Shown one piece after another: positions 34,559 to 43,958 of a stretch of 52,873 nucleotides of DNA. Position 1 is the first letter of the stretch. Each line of letters opens with the position of its first letter. This DNA is from an uncultured Bacteroides sp. (GTDB lineage: Bacteria; Bacteroidota; Bacteroidia; Bacteroidales; Bacteroidaceae), in NCBI GenBank assembly GCA_900542985.1, contig UQPQ01000019.1, positions 1 through 52,873 of the forward strand. The letters run 5' to 3'. Both the position numbers and the translations under genes were made by a program. The notes beneath the pieces are model-generated. The model worked only from the letters and a program-made list of their open reading frames with translations, was not told the origin of the DNA and did no database searches.

Positions 34559-35584
34559 ATGTTCGATGTAAAGAACATAAAAAGATATTATCGGTTTGGA
34601 TTTCGAAGAATCAGAAACTTCTTGCTTAGCTCTAAAAGCAGGGAGTTTCTGGTTTTTTTGTTTTTTGTATTGGTCTCTTTTGCTTTTTGGCTTTTACAGA
34701 CTTTAGATGATGTATATCAGACCGAGTTTAAAGTTCCTCTTCGGTTGAAGAATGTTCCTAAGGAAGTAGTGATAACTTCTGATCTTCCCGAAGAAGTTCG
34801 TGTTCAAGTCGAAGATAGAGGAACTGTTCTGCTAAATTATATGTTGGGGAGAACATTCTTTCCTGTAACTTTTGATTTTTCTGATTATATGGAAGCCGGT
34901 ACTCACGTACGTATTTCTACGTCGGAATTATCGAAAAGAATATCCGCCCAGCTTAATGTTTCTACTAAACTGCTTTCTATTCGTCCGGATACACTCGATT
35001 TTATTTATACGAAAGGTAAAGCCAGAAAGTTACCAGTTCGTCTTCGGGGAGAGATTACTCCTGGGAGACAATATTATATTTCTCATATCGGCTTTCATCC
35101 TGATTCGGTTATTGCTTATGCGCCAGATGGAGTGCTTGATACGTTGATAGCTGCTTATACGCAAGATGTGCGTTTTGAATCTGTGAGTGATACTTTAACA
35201 CAGCGTGTAAAACTTCGTCGTATCAAGGGAGTGAAGTTTATTCCCGATTACAATGATATATCTGTGTATGTAGATATGTATTCGGAGAAAACCGTAGAAG
35301 TTCCTGTGATAGGTATTAACTTTCCTGCCGGTAAGGTGTTGCGTACCTTTCCTTCTAAAGTAAAGGTTACTTTTCAGGTCGGATTGAAGAATTTTAAGTC
35401 GGTAACGGCAGATGACTTCTTTATAGGAGTTACTTACGAAGATATCAAGAATGCCAAAGGAGAAAAGCTGCCTTTGATGATAAGAAAAGCTCCTAATAGT
35501 GTCAGTCATATCCGTATACAGAATTCGGATATAGATTATTTGATAGAACAACAGGTTGTAGTGGAGGAAGGAAATAAAGAATGA
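34559..35584 (+). CDS. YbbR-like domain protein (CdaR-like)
   Basis: 341 residues. One N-terminal membrane anchor (about 28-47, FLVFLFFVLVSFAFWLLQTL) is followed by an extracytoplasmic part with repeated YbbR-type beta domains (visible at about 55-140, 150-235, 240-330; for example VPLRLKNVPKEVVITSDLPE and VEVPVIGINFPAGKVLRTFP). In Firmicutes the homologue CdaR controls the cyclic-di-AMP synthase CdaA; no cdaA gene is adjacent here, so the link is only by family. It overlaps coaE by the tetranucleotide ATGA, implying translational coupling. Confidence 0.82.
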   Translation: MFDVKNIKRYYRFGFRRIRNFLLSSKSREFLVFLFFVLVSFAFWLLQTLDDVYQTEFKVPLRLKNVPKEVVITSDLPEEVRVQVEDRGTVLLNYMLGRTFFPVTFDFSDYMEAGTHVRISTSELSKRISAQLNVSTKLLSIRPDTLDFIYTKGKARKLPVRLRGEITPGRQYYISHIGFHPDSVIAYAPDGVLDTLIAAYTQDVRFESVSDTLTQRVKLRRIKGVKFIPDYNDISVYVDMYSEKTVEVPVIGINFPAGKVLRTFPSKVKVTFQVGLKNFKSVTADDFFIGVTYEDIKNAKGEKLPLMIRKAPNSVSHIRIQNSDIDYLIEQQVVVEEGNKE

Positions 35585-36174
35585 TTCGTTTGGGAATAAC
35601 TGGAGGGATAGGTAGTGGAAAGTCATATGTATCCCATTTGTTAGCTGAGACAGGTATTCCTGTCTATGATACTGATTCGAATGCGAAAAGACTCATGATG
35701 GAACATCCTTCTATTCAGAAACAGTTGGTAGAATTGCTTGGAACAAATGTTTATGTGGAAGGGCGTTTGAATAAACCTTTACTTGCAGAATATCTTTTTT
35801 CTTCTTCAGAGAATGCATCCCGAATTAATTCAATTGTACATCCGATAGTGAAACAAGATTTTCAAGAATGGGCTTTACGTCATTCGGGTACTGAGGTTGT
35901 TGTTATGGAATGCGCTATTTTATATGAATCGGGCTTTGATAAGAGTGTCGACAAGATACTGATGGTATATGCTCCCGAAGAGATTCGTCTGCAAAGAGCT
36001 ATGCAGCGTGATGGTGCTACTGAGGTACAAATACGCAGCAGGATGGCGGCTCAGTTTTCAGAAGAGGAAAAGCGAAAACGTGCCGACTTTGTGATAATCA
36101 ATGATGGAGTCTGCCCTTTGTGGCCTCAGTTGCAGGAAGTGATTGATAAACTGACTACAGAAAAGGGAAGATAA
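35581..36174 (+). CDS. coaE: Dephospho-CoA kinase
   Basis: Last step of coenzyme A synthesis: ATP-dependent phosphorylation of the 3'-hydroxyl of dephospho-CoA. The 197 residues have the P-loop GGIGSGKS (8-15), the CoA-site segment PVYDTDSNAKRLM with the catalytic Asp (about 31-34), VHPIVKQDF, and the lid RMAAQFSEEEKRKRADFVI (about 158-176). The ATG overlaps the ybbR stop (ATGA). It is the last gene of the nusB run before the next promoter. Confidence 0.96.
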   Translation: MIRLGITGGIGSGKSYVSHLLAETGIPVYDTDSNAKRLMMEHPSIQKQLVELLGTNVYVEGRLNKPLLAEYLFSSSENASRINSIVHPIVKQDFQEWALRHSGTEVVVMECAILYESGFDKSVDKILMVYAPEEIRLQRAMQRDGATEVQIRSRMAAQFSEEEKRKRADFVIINDGVCPLWPQLQEVIDKLTTEKGR

Positions 36175-36199
36175 TGTTGTATATATCGTCTGTGAATTG

Positions 36200-36207
36200 T
36201 ATTTTTG
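36200..36207 (+). promoter_or_regulatory. -7 element of the DUF5606 gene
   Basis: TATTTTTG. An upstream in-frame ATG at 36197 overlaps the box, so the start at 36251 is preferred. Confidence 0.65.
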
Positions 36208-36250
36208 CCGCTATCTAAAATTAAAAACAAATAATAATATTATTACTCGT

Positions 36251-36667
36251 ATGTTGAAGACTATTTTAGCTATTTCAGGTAAACCGGGATTATATAAACT
36301 GGTTTCTCAGGCAAAGAATATGCTGATTGTAGAAACAGTAGATGCTGCTAGAAAAAGAATGCCTGTGTATGCCAGCGATAAAGTGATTTCTTTAGGCGAT
36401 ATTGCTATGTACACAGACGATGATGAAGTACCTTTGGCAGATGTATTGGAATCAGTAAAGAAGAAAGAAAATGGTGCTGTTACAGCTATCGATTATAAAA
36501 AAGCATCTGTAGAAGAGTTGAATGCTTTCATGGCTGAAGTTTTACCTACTTATGATCGTGACCGTGTTCATACCAGCGATATTAAGAAACTTATTCAGTG
36601 GTATAATTTGTTGGTATCAAACGGAGTGACTGAATTTGTAGAAAAAGCAGAAGAAGCTGCAGAATAA
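36251..36667 (+). CDS. DUF5606-family protein
   Basis: 138 residues beginning MLKTILAISGKPGLYKLVSQ. The N-terminal part (1-55) is a small beta domain (NMLIVETVDAARKRMPVYAS, KVISLGDIAMYT), and the rest (55-138) is helical (SVEELNAFMAEVLPTYDRDR, HTSDIKKLIQWYNLLVSNGV). This is a Bacteroidetes-wide family of unknown function; the conserved first domain suggests an SH3-like RNA- or protein-binding role, which is inference. It has its own promoter and a strong terminator. Confidence 0.85.
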   Translation: MLKTILAISGKPGLYKLVSQAKNMLIVETVDAARKRMPVYASDKVISLGDIAMYTDDDEVPLADVLESVKKKENGAVTAIDYKKASVEELNAFMAEVLPTYDRDRVHTSDIKKLIQWYNLLVSNGVTEFVEKAEEAAE

Positions 36668-36694
36668 TAGAATTAGCTTTTTAAAACAATCAAT

Positions 36695-36743
36695 AAAAGA
36701 TTCCCGGTTAAACTGACTACAGTCTGACCGGGAATCTTTTTTA
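36695..36743. terminator. Terminator of the DUF5606 gene
   Basis: AAAAGATTCCCGGTTAAACTG pairs with CAGTCTGACCGGGAATCTTTT in part (13 bp of outer stem GATTCCCGGT/ACCGGGAATC is near perfect), followed by TT runs. 27 bases after the stop. Confidence 0.85.
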
Positions 36744-36876
36744 TTGATATCCGAAAAGGTTTCGAAACAAAAGCAGAATGCAGCTTAAATCATATATTAT
36801 AAGTCTTGATATTTCTCAAAAGAAATTTCGTGATATCTGTCATCAAAATATAAAGAAGCAGTGATATGATACTACT
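36744..36876. other. AT-rich spacer between convergent genes
   Basis: No gene, promoter or repeat module found. This convergent gap does not carry the 21-base element family. Confidence 0.5.
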
Positions 36877-36910
36877 ATAAAAAATGGGAGCTTTACAGCC
36901 CCCATTTTTT
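36877..36910 (-). terminator. Terminator of the first GH92 gene
   Basis: On the minus strand ATGGGGGCTGTAAAGCTCCCAT followed by TTTTTAT. The stem begins inside the last codons, and the stop codon TAA lies in the loop side of the hairpin. Confidence 0.75.
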
Positions 36911-39900
36911 ATTTGGTTTATCACCCATTTCCAGTATCAGTGTACCTCCTTTCAGCAGTTCAGATGCAGGGAAATAGAAATTTTGAAGTGGCTTTCCATT
37001 CAGTGTAGCCGACTGTATATATTTGTTCTGACGTGAAGCATTACGAGCTTCGATAGTGAATTCTTTTCCTCTTCCGTATCGGTTGTCCAGTCGGATAACC
37101 GTTTTTTCATAAAGCGGGCTGGCGATTTCGTATATAGGATCTACGCTACATCCTCCGTCAGTCTGGAATAAGCCTATAGCAGCCATAATAAACCATGCAC
37201 TCATCTGTCCCTGGTCTTCATCGCCTAAATATGCATTTGCAACTCCTGCTCCATAATATCGGTCGATAATAGAACGGCTCCATTTCTGTGTCAGCCATGG
37301 TTTACCTACCCAGTTGAACAAGAATGCAAAGTGCATAGACTGCTGGTTACCCTGTACAACGGGGAAATCCCAATACTGATCATTGGGGGCATTGTATCGC
37401 CAAGGTTCGCTTGCCTGGAATCCCCATTCCAATCTTTCAATGAAACGCTTCTTGCCAATATAGTCGGCCAATGCACGTATATCCTGAGGGACAAAGTAAG
37501 TCAACTGCCAGGCGTTTCCTTCTACATAGTGTTCATTGGCACCCGAGCGGAACGGGTCGAAGTTGGCAGCCCATTTTCCTTTGCTATCCTTCAATGTAGC
37601 ATATCCCGAGCGAGTATCAATGGTATTCTTCCACCAGTATCCTCTTTCGTTGAATTCCTTATATATATCCTGCTTGTTTAAAGCTTTGGCAAACTGTCCT
37701 ACAGTCCAGTCATCGTAAGAATATTCCAAAGAATTAGAGAATCTTCCCAAGTCGGAAGGTACATATTTGTATTTTAGATACGATTTCAGGTCTCTGTTTC
37801 CAGCGTATCCAGCGTATACTTTCTGTGAAGGAGTACGCTGCATTTTCAGCATAGCTTCCAAAGCCTTGTCAGTATCAAAGTCGCGTATTCCCATTTGGTA
37901 TGCTCCTACTATAAGAGGTATTTCATGTTCGGCTACCATGACAGGAATGTAGTTCATACCTGCAGGTCCTTTTGCCAGCCATCCGTTGGCATCGTACATA
38001 GCCAACTGAGAGTTTACCCATCGTTTGCTCCATTCCGGTGTTACCAGGTTCCAGAACTGGTTCAGATTCCAGAATGTGTTCCAGAAAGCATCACATCCCA
38101 ATGCTGCATCGTTTTCGTCTGACAGGCGGTGTACTTTTTTATCAGTCGAAACCCATTCTCCGTTTACGTCACTCCATATGTTTCGACTACACAGTGCGCG
38201 GTACATATTATTATAGAAACGTACCTTTTCCATACGGTCGGTACTTGTAATCTGTACTCGGTCGAACAATTCGTTCCATACCTTTTTCTGATTTTGTTGT
38301 ACAGCTTCAAAGTTCCATCCAAACGGACGAGTAATTTCTTTTTCAAGATTGAGTGATGCATTTTCGATGCTTACCAATGAGATACCCGAACGTACTTGTA
38401 CTACCGGATGTTTAGTCGCATCAAACTCCAGATAAACCCCTGCATCTTTCAGGTCTTTGGCTTTTAATACAGTATCGCGGCGCACTTCTCCATCTGCCCA
38501 GATTCCCATATCGGCAATAGGCTGGTCGAATTCCAATACAAAGTGTAGTTTATAGTCCTGATCAGCATCGTTGCTCCATACATTTTTGGATAGTTGATGA
38601 CTTACACCTTCTATTCTATAGTCGCTAACTCTACGTAGTTCTACTTCTTTCAATAAGTAGTCATATTCAGTCGGGATATGTAAGTCTACCAACACACGTG
38701 CTCCTTTTCGATCTTTCGGGAAAGTGTATCGTTGGAATCCGCATCGGGTAGTCGCAGTCAGTTCTGCCTGAATATCATAATCTTCCAGGTGGATCGCATA
38801 ATAACCGATTCCGGCTTTTTCGGTACGCTTATCTATGCGTGAACGATAACCAGAGTCTGGATTACCTTCTTCACCTTCTTGTATAACCAGCTTCCCATTT
38901 GTAGGCATTAATCCCAAACCACCTAAAGTCCACTCGTGAATATGGCTGAAACATCCGATGTTTTCAAAAGTAGGCTGGTATCCTGCCTGCCATCCGGTAT
39001 TTTGGTTGTCCGGGCTCAGTTTTACCATACTGAAAGGCATCCACGGTCCCGGTGCAATCATCCAGCGCGAATGTCCGGTACCAATGCGTGTGTCTACGTA
39101 GTCTGCCAATGTCTGTAATGGCTGGGCGCTTCTTTCTATCTGTCCTTTACCGATGATTCGTCCGTCGGCTCTTACCACATACTGACTTTTTTGTGTGGTT
39201 TCTACAGAAGACATAGGGACTTCGAGTACGTAGCGAGCTGTATCAATCTGTTGGGTAAATACCTTCTTTCCGTCCACTTCAACTTCAAGAGTAGGGCGTC
39301 CCGACAATTCTTCTACATCTACCAGCAGAGGCTGTATCCGCTTGCCGTTTTGTTCAATTTCATAGTTGGCAGCTTCTACTCCGCGTAAAAAAGCTTTCTT
39401 GGGTTTTATCAACTGTATACCTGCAGGACCATCCAATGTGATTTGGTCGAATAGAATCCAAGAACCTTGCAGTACAGATAAACGGATTTCATTTCCGCCT
39501 TCATGAAGACAAGCAGGGTCGATAGGTATCTCTATACGATTTTCTACAGTTCTGCTTAAATCGCCTGTAATGGAGTTCTTGTTTTTTCCTTTCGGTAACT
39601 GGAATTTCCATGCAGTTCCGTTTACGGTAACCTTCAGAAGAGGAGGTAACTCTACAGCGTTGTCCAGCACATCTATGGTCAGTTTCCATGGAGTAGAGTT
39701 ATTGGTTATTTTTTCGATACCGAAAAGGATGGTTGTATCGTGTGTACGCCATCCGGAAGTACCGCCAGTTCCTCCCCATCCATCCGAAGGACCGGGTATT
39801 ACGTAAGGAAACTCTTTGCTCGCATCCGAATGGCCGATTAAGAAATAACGGTCTTCGTAGCCAAAGTCATTTGCAAGATAGTCTTTGTATCCATTCGGAG

Positions 39901-40018
39901 CCAGTGCAAAACCTTTTGCCTGATTGTCGTTTTCTCCGATGGTCCAGATTCTGTCTGCGCTTATCGGTTGTGCGCAACATGCTGTCAGCAGAAATAGAGA
40001 AACAAGTTGTTTGTTCAT
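36893..40018 (-). CDS. GH92-family glycoside hydrolase with N-terminal accessory domain
   Basis: Exported hydrolase of 1041 residues. GH92 enzymes are calcium-dependent exo-alpha-mannosidases. A signal peptide is present; LTAC at about 11-14 also fits a lipobox, so it may be a lipoprotein. Residues about 24-200 look like a carbohydrate-binding beta domain of the rhamnogalacturonate-lyase C-terminal type (inference). The GH92 core follows (about 305-1030: DYVDTRIGTGHSRWMIAPGP, GFQRYTFP, YLGDEDQGQMSAWFIMA near 930). The usual SLWDTYR is replaced by AFWNTFWNLNQFW, so specificity may differ from the second GH92 at 45633. No susC/susD pair is adjacent. Confidence 0.88.
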   Translation of the reverse strand: MNKQLVSLFLLTACCAQPISADRIWTIGENDNQAKGFALAPNGYKDYLANDFGYEDRYFLIGHSDASKEFPYVIPGPSDGWGGTGGTSGWRTHDTTILFGIEKITNNSTPWKLTIDVLDNAVELPPLLKVTVNGTAWKFQLPKGKNKNSITGDLSRTVENRIEIPIDPACLHEGGNEIRLSVLQGSWILFDQITLDGPAGIQLIKPKKAFLRGVEAANYEIEQNGKRIQPLLVDVEELSGRPTLEVEVDGKKVFTQQIDTARYVLEVPMSSVETTQKSQYVVRADGRIIGKGQIERSAQPLQTLADYVDTRIGTGHSRWMIAPGPWMPFSMVKLSPDNQNTGWQAGYQPTFENIGCFSHIHEWTLGGLGLMPTNGKLVIQEGEEGNPDSGYRSRIDKRTEKAGIGYYAIHLEDYDIQAELTATTRCGFQRYTFPKDRKGARVLVDLHIPTEYDYLLKEVELRRVSDYRIEGVSHQLSKNVWSNDADQDYKLHFVLEFDQPIADMGIWADGEVRRDTVLKAKDLKDAGVYLEFDATKHPVVQVRSGISLVSIENASLNLEKEITRPFGWNFEAVQQNQKKVWNELFDRVQITSTDRMEKVRFYNNMYRALCSRNIWSDVNGEWVSTDKKVHRLSDENDAALGCDAFWNTFWNLNQFWNLVTPEWSKRWVNSQLAMYDANGWLAKGPAGMNYIPVMVAEHEIPLIVGAYQMGIRDFDTDKALEAMLKMQRTPSQKVYAGYAGNRDLKSYLKYKYVPSDLGRFSNSLEYSYDDWTVGQFAKALNKQDIYKEFNERGYWWKNTIDTRSGYATLKDSKGKWAANFDPFRSGANEHYVEGNAWQLTYFVPQDIRALADYIGKKRFIERLEWGFQASEPWRYNAPNDQYWDFPVVQGNQQSMHFAFLFNWVGKPWLTQKWSRSIIDRYYGAGVANAYLGDEDQGQMSAWFIMAAIGLFQTDGGCSVDPIYEIASPLYEKTVIRLDNRYGRGKEFTIEARNASRQNKYIQSATLNGKPLQNFYFPASELLKGGTLILEMGDKPNKKWGL

Positions 40019-40212
40019 AGTTATTGTATTTTATGACACAAATAAACGAAAAACAATACGGTATTCTGTCAGACTTTTTTCTGATATACTTATATTATAT
40101 TATTGTAGAGTGGAAAAATAGAAAATAAAAAGGAATGTGGATGCTTGGAGTAATTTATCTAGGGAAGAAAAGAAAAATAGAGAATAGGACAAATTTCGTT
40201 TTTATGGCAGAA
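40019..40212. other. AT-rich upstream region of the GH92 gene
   Basis: About 190 bases with no gene. No TAnnTTTG box is visible on the minus strand close to the GH92 start, so the gene may need an alternative sigma factor or activator. Confidence 0.4.
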
Positions 40213-40250
40213 TGAAAAAAGGGTTGCAACGCAATGCGATGCAACCCTTT
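40213..40250 (-). terminator. Terminator of rplU-rpmA
   Basis: Minus strand AAAAGGGTTGCATCGC pairs with GCGTTGCAACCCTTTT around ATT, followed by TTC. Located 30 bases past the rpmA stop. Confidence 0.85.
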
Positions 40251-40279
40251 TCAATTTCTTTTCTAAATACTGAGACTTA

Positions 40280-40543
40280 TTATGCTTCAGCGAAAGGAAC
40301 TACAGATACGAAGCTCTTGTCTTCGCGACCTTTCTTGAAACATACAGTACCGTCTACCAATGCGTAAAGAGTGTGGTCACTACCCATACCTACGTTTTCA
40401 CCTGGGTTGTGAACTGTTCCTCTTTGACGAACAATGATGTTACCAGCTTTGCAAGCTGAACCACCGAATATCTTTACGCCTAATCTTTTGCTAGCTGACT
40501 CACGGCCGTTCTTAGAACTACCTACACCTTTCTTATGTGCCAT
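40280..40543 (-). CDS. rpmA: 50S ribosomal protein L27
   Basis: 87 residues, the standard length. It starts [20 protein letters not shown]: the N-terminus reaches the peptidyl-transferase centre in bacterial ribosomes. There is no cleavable N-terminal extension of the Firmicutes kind. [20 protein letters not shown] is the L27 signature. It follows rplU by 21 bases in the conserved rplU-rpmA pair. Confidence 0.98.
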   Translation of the reverse strand: MAHKKGVGSSKNGRESASKRLGVKIFGGSACKAGNIIVRQRGTVHNPGENVGMGSDHTLYALVDGTVCFKKGREDKSFVSVVPFAEA

Positions 40544-40564
40544 TTCTTTCTACGTTTTTAATGA

Positions 40565-40882
40565 TTAAGCAATAACTTGTTTGATAGTCAATTCAGTAAA
40601 CTGCTGACGGTGACCGTTCAGTTTTCTGTAACCTTTTCTTCTCTTCTTGTGGAATACCAATACTTTGTCACCTTTTACCAAGTGAGAAACTACTTCGCAT
40701 ACCACTTTTGCACCTTCTACAGTAGGAGCACCTACAGTAACAGTACCGTTGTTGTCTACCAACAAAACTTTGTCAAATTCAACAGTTGCACCGTTTTCAG
40801 CATTCTGAATGTGATGTACAAACAGTTTTTTGCCTTCTTCAGCTTTGAACTGCTGACCGTTAATTTCTACAATTACGTACAT
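40565..40882 (-). CDS. rplU: 50S ribosomal protein L21
   Basis: 105 residues from the chosen start, the standard L21 length; [20 protein letters not shown] opens the protein. The C-terminal [20 protein letters not shown] is the L21 signature. The frame extends 16 codons upstream, but those lie within the mRNA leader and have no L21 match. The promoter box at 40975-40968 leaves a leader of about 80 bases. First gene of the rplU-rpmA operon. Confidence 0.97.
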   Translation of the reverse strand: MYVIVEINGQQFKAEEGKKLFVHHIQNAENGATVEFDKVLLVDNNGTVTVGAPTVEGAKVVCEVVSHLVKGDKVLVFHKKRRKGYRKLNGHRQQFTELTIKQVIA

Positions 40883-40967
40883 TTTATTTAATATTAAACG
40901 GGTTTTCTCCGCAAGGTGAACCGCTCTCATTCGGTTACTTGTTTACCTTTACGGACTAAATCGGCTG

Positions 40968-40975
40968 CAAAGTTA
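40968..40975 (-). promoter_or_regulatory. -7 element of rplU-rpmA
   Basis: Minus strand TAACTTTG, 86 bases before the rplU ATG. The leader (about 40883-40961) is G/C-richer than its surroundings and may hold regulatory structure. Confidence 0.65.
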
Positions 40976-41022
40976 AGGGTTTTAATTCATATAACCAAGC
41001 ATTTAAAGGGAAAAAGTTCGTG

Positions 41023-42393
41023 CTAATTTACACCATTTATTTCTTTTGCTTTTTGCTTGAAATGCTTGAATTGCTTGTATAGCATGAAGCCGGCAATCAG
41101 GCTGGCCATAATGTCGGAGATAGGCATGCTGTACCATATACCCAGACTTCCCCAAAACAGAGGAAGGATGAAGAGACAAGGAATCAGAATAAGTACTTGT
41201 CGGCTGAGTGAAAGGATGATGGCTTTTCGTGCCATGCCAATACTTTGGAAGAAGTTGGATGTAACCATCTGGAAGCCGATAATAGGGAAAAACATCACTG
41301 TAATACGGAGCCCTTTGGCCGATAAATCAATTAGAGTCTGGTCGGTCGTAAAAGCAGATACAGTCAGTTCCGGAATCAGTTCGCCTACGAGGAACCCTGT
41401 AGTAGTTACTATTGTTGCAGCTATTACGGTCAGTTTCATTACATGGTTTACTCGGTGATACTGCTGGGCACCAAAGTTGTATCCGGCAATGGGTTGCATA
41501 CCCTGGTTCAGTCCCATGACAATCATCACAAACAGAAACACGATGCGGTTTACAATACCAAAAGCACCAATGGCAAGGTCGCCATCATATAGTTTCAGGC
41601 CTTTATTAATCAGAATCACAATGAAGCAGGCTGCTATGTTCATGAAGAAAGGAGCCAGTCCGATACCGATGATGTTTTCTACCAGAACTTTGCGCAGGCG
41701 GTAGATACCTCTCTTCATATGAAGCAGTTCTTCTTTGTTTGCAAACAGCTTGACAAGCCAGCACAAGGAAATGATCTGTGCCAGAATAGTAGCTACGGCA
41801 GCTCCACGTATTCCCATGCCGAAAGTATAAATGAACAAGGGATCGAGTATGGTATTGATAATAACTGTCAGGATGGTGGCAATCATGGCTTTTTGCGGAT
41901 GTCCGGCAGACCGGAGTACAGAATTCAATCCTAAATACATATGTGTTATTACATTACCTATCAGGATAATTTCCATGTAATCTCTTGCATACGGTATGGT
42001 CGCTTCGCTTGCCCCAAAGAAATACAGGATAGGGTCAAGAAAAACCAGAGTGATAATGGTGAACAATACACCGATAATTAAGTTCAGCGAGATTACATTT
42101 CCCAAGATTTGCTGAGCGGTGTGATAGTCTTTCTGTCCTAATTTGACAGAGATCAGTGTCGAAGCTCCTACTCCAACCAGCGAGCCGAAAGCGGCTGCCA
42201 AGTTCATTAGAGGGAAAGTGATAGCCAGTCCGGAGATAGCCATCGGACCTACTCCATGTCCGATAAAGATGCTGTCTACCATGTTGTAAAGAGAAGAAGC
42301 AGTCATTGCGATAATGGCAGGAATGGCATATTGTGCCAATAGTTTGCCGATAGGGAGCGTACCTAGTTCTGTTGCAGTTCCTTTCTGAGACAT
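41023..42393 (-). CDS. MATE-family efflux transporter (second of two)
   Basis: Inner-membrane antiporter of 456 residues and 12 helices. It opens ELGTLPIGKLLAQYAIPAII and shows MATE segments MVDSIFIGHGVGPMAISGLA, LNSVLRSAGHPQKAM (the conserved R-GH-P stretch, about 160) and MQPIAGYNFGAQQY (about 290). These match the MepA/DinF-like branch more than the first MATE at 11845. Substrate unknown. A TATCTTTG box at 42430-42423 lies 30 bases upstream. It is divergent from the S8 protease gene. Confidence 0.92.
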   Translation of the reverse strand: MSQKGTATELGTLPIGKLLAQYAIPAIIAMTASSLYNMVDSIFIGHGVGPMAISGLAITFPLMNLAAAFGSLVGVGASTLISVKLGQKDYHTAQQILGNVISLNLIIGVLFTIITLVFLDPILYFFGASEATIPYARDYMEIILIGNVITHMYLGLNSVLRSAGHPQKAMIATILTVIINTILDPLFIYTFGMGIRGAAVATILAQIISLCWLVKLFANKEELLHMKRGIYRLRKVLVENIIGIGLAPFFMNIAACFIVILINKGLKLYDGDLAIGAFGIVNRIVFLFVMIVMGLNQGMQPIAGYNFGAQQYHRVNHVMKLTVIAATIVTTTGFLVGELIPELTVSAFTTDQTLIDLSAKGLRITVMFFPIIGFQMVTSNFFQSIGMARKAIILSLSRQVLILIPCLFILPLFWGSLGIWYSMPISDIMASLIAGFMLYKQFKHFKQKAKEINGVN

Positions 42394-42422
42394 AAAATCG
42401 TTATTTTACGTAAATTAGCCTG

Positions 42423-42557
42423 CAAAGATACTCATTTTTTCTCATTTGCGAAACCTGCCTTATCTTTCTTGAAGTTAAGATAGAGTGTAGTTCGGCATAG
42501 CCTTTTCTCAAAAGCAAGCTTTTGACTTGGCACTGCACTCACCTTTCGCTATCTTTG
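42423..42557. promoter_or_regulatory. Divergent promoter region of MATE and S8 protease
   Basis: Minus strand TATCTTTG (42430-42423) for the MATE gene. Plus strand TTGG (42527-42530), 19-base spacer and TATCTTTG (42550-42557) for the protease, which sets its start at 42582. Confidence 0.7.
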
Positions 42558-42581
42558 CACTCCGAAAAGAAAAAGAAGCGT

Positions 42582-43958
42582 ATGAAGATATATTTTTTTC
42601 TATTGAATTTTGTGATGATGATGACGTGGAGCACTGTCAGCGGAGAGGTGCTTTGTCGTTATCGGGTCTATCTGGCTGATAAAAATTGTACGGCTTATTC
42701 GTTGGACCGACCGGAAGAGTTTCTTTCTTCGCGTGCCATTGAGCGGAGAATGAGACAGCATTTGGCTGTAGATTCTACAGACCTTCCTGTGTGCCGTACC
42801 TATATTGAGGAAATACGTCGTTCGGGAGGAAAAGTGTTGAATCACAGCAAATGGAATAATACTGTAGTTGTTGAGTTGTCTCGTCACGAAGTGCTAGACT
42901 CTATCCGGACCCTTCCTTTTGTGAAAAAAGTGAAGCGTGTATGGATTGCGCCCGATGGGGCAATACCCCGAAATAAAGAACGTAAGAAAATGATTACCAA
43001 TAAAGTAACCAAGACCGATGATTATTACGGGCATGCGGCAGCACAGATTCGTATGCATCATGGCGATAGTCTGCATGCAGCCGGTTTTCGCGGAGAAGGA
43101 ATGCAGATTGCCGTGATTGATGCGGGCTATTATAATGTGGATGCCATTAAACTGTTCCGTCATCTGAACTTGCTGGGGGTGCACGATTTTGTCAATCCCG
43201 ATTCGGATATTTACGAAGAGCATAGCCACGGACTGAAAGTGTTGTCGTGTCTGGCTGTAGACAAGCCTAATGTCATGGTAGGAACTGCTCCCAAAGCTTC
43301 TTATTGGTTGCTTCGGAGTGAAGACAATGATACCGAACAGCCGATAGAAGAAGACAACTGGGCTGCCGCCATTGAGTTTGCCGATAGTGTGGGAGTGGAT
43401 GTAGTCAACACTTCGTTGGGATATTATGAATTTGACGATAAGGAAGAGAATTACCGTTACCGCGATTTAGACGGTAAAACTTCGTTTATGTCGGTTACCG
43501 CAGAGAAAGCTGCAGGAAAAGGATTGCTTGTGGTATGCAGTGCCGGCAATGCCGGTGGGGGCAAATGGAAAAAGATTTCTCCTCCGGCCGATGCAGAAGA
43601 TGTGATAACCGTCGGTGCATTGGATTACGACCGTACGAATGCCGATTTTTCTTCCATAGGAAATACAGCCGACGGAAGAGTCAAGCCGGATATCATGGCA
43701 TTGGGAGTACGGGCGGTTGTAGTGGGAGAGAACGGAGGAATATCCAGAGCAAGCGGTACTTCTTTTGCGGCTCCCATTTTCTGTGGATTAGTCACTTGCT
43801 TATGGCAGGCATTTCCTGATCTTACTGTAAAAGAAATTATTGATGTAGTCCGTCGTTCGGGAAGCCGTTATACTCACCCCGATAATATCTACGGTTACGG
43901 AGTGGCTGATATATGGAAAGCGTATCAGCTGATTCAGAAGGAAAGGGGGAACAGATGA
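42582..43958 (+). CDS. S8 (subtilisin-family) serine protease
   Basis: Exported serine endopeptidase of 458 residues. A signal peptide (MKIYFFLLNFVMMMTWSTVSG) is followed by a propeptide-like region (about 25-120, FLSSRAIERRMRQ, VVVELSRHEVL) and the catalytic domain: Asp in IAVIDAGYYN (about 185), His in HSHGLKVLSCL (about 220), oxyanion Asn in VVCSAGNAGG, Ser in ASGTSFAAPIFCG (about 400). The His motif departs from the usual HGTHVAG. An upstream in-frame ATG at 42522 lies ahead of the promoter's -7 box and is rejected. Its stop overlaps the xseA start (ATGA). Cleavage target unknown. Confidence 0.88.
   Translation: MKIYFFLLNFVMMMTWSTVSGEVLCRYRVYLADKNCTAYSLDRPEEFLSSRAIERRMRQHLAVDSTDLPVCRTYIEEIRRSGGKVLNHSKWNNTVVVELSRHEVLDSIRTLPFVKKVKRVWIAPDGAIPRNKERKKMITNKVTKTDDYYGHAAAQIRMHHGDSLHAAGFRGEGMQIAVIDAGYYNVDAIKLFRHLNLLGVHDFVNPDSDIYEEHSHGLKVLSCLAVDKPNVMVGTAPKASYWLLRSEDNDTEQPIEEDNWAAAIEFADSVGVDVVNTSLGYYEFDDKEENYRYRDLDGKTSFMSVTAEKAAGKGLLVVCSAGNAGGGKWKKISPPADAEDVITVGALDYDRTNADFSSIGNTADGRVKPDIMALGVRAVVVGENGGISRASGTSFAAPIFCGLVTCLWQAFPDLTVKEIIDVVRRSGSRYTHPDNIYGYGVADIWKAYQLIQKERGNR

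Noticed and set aside
43913..43954. Longer N-terminus for XseA
   Set aside because: It overlaps the protease gene by 46 bases with no family match; the ATGA overlap start fits the XseA family.
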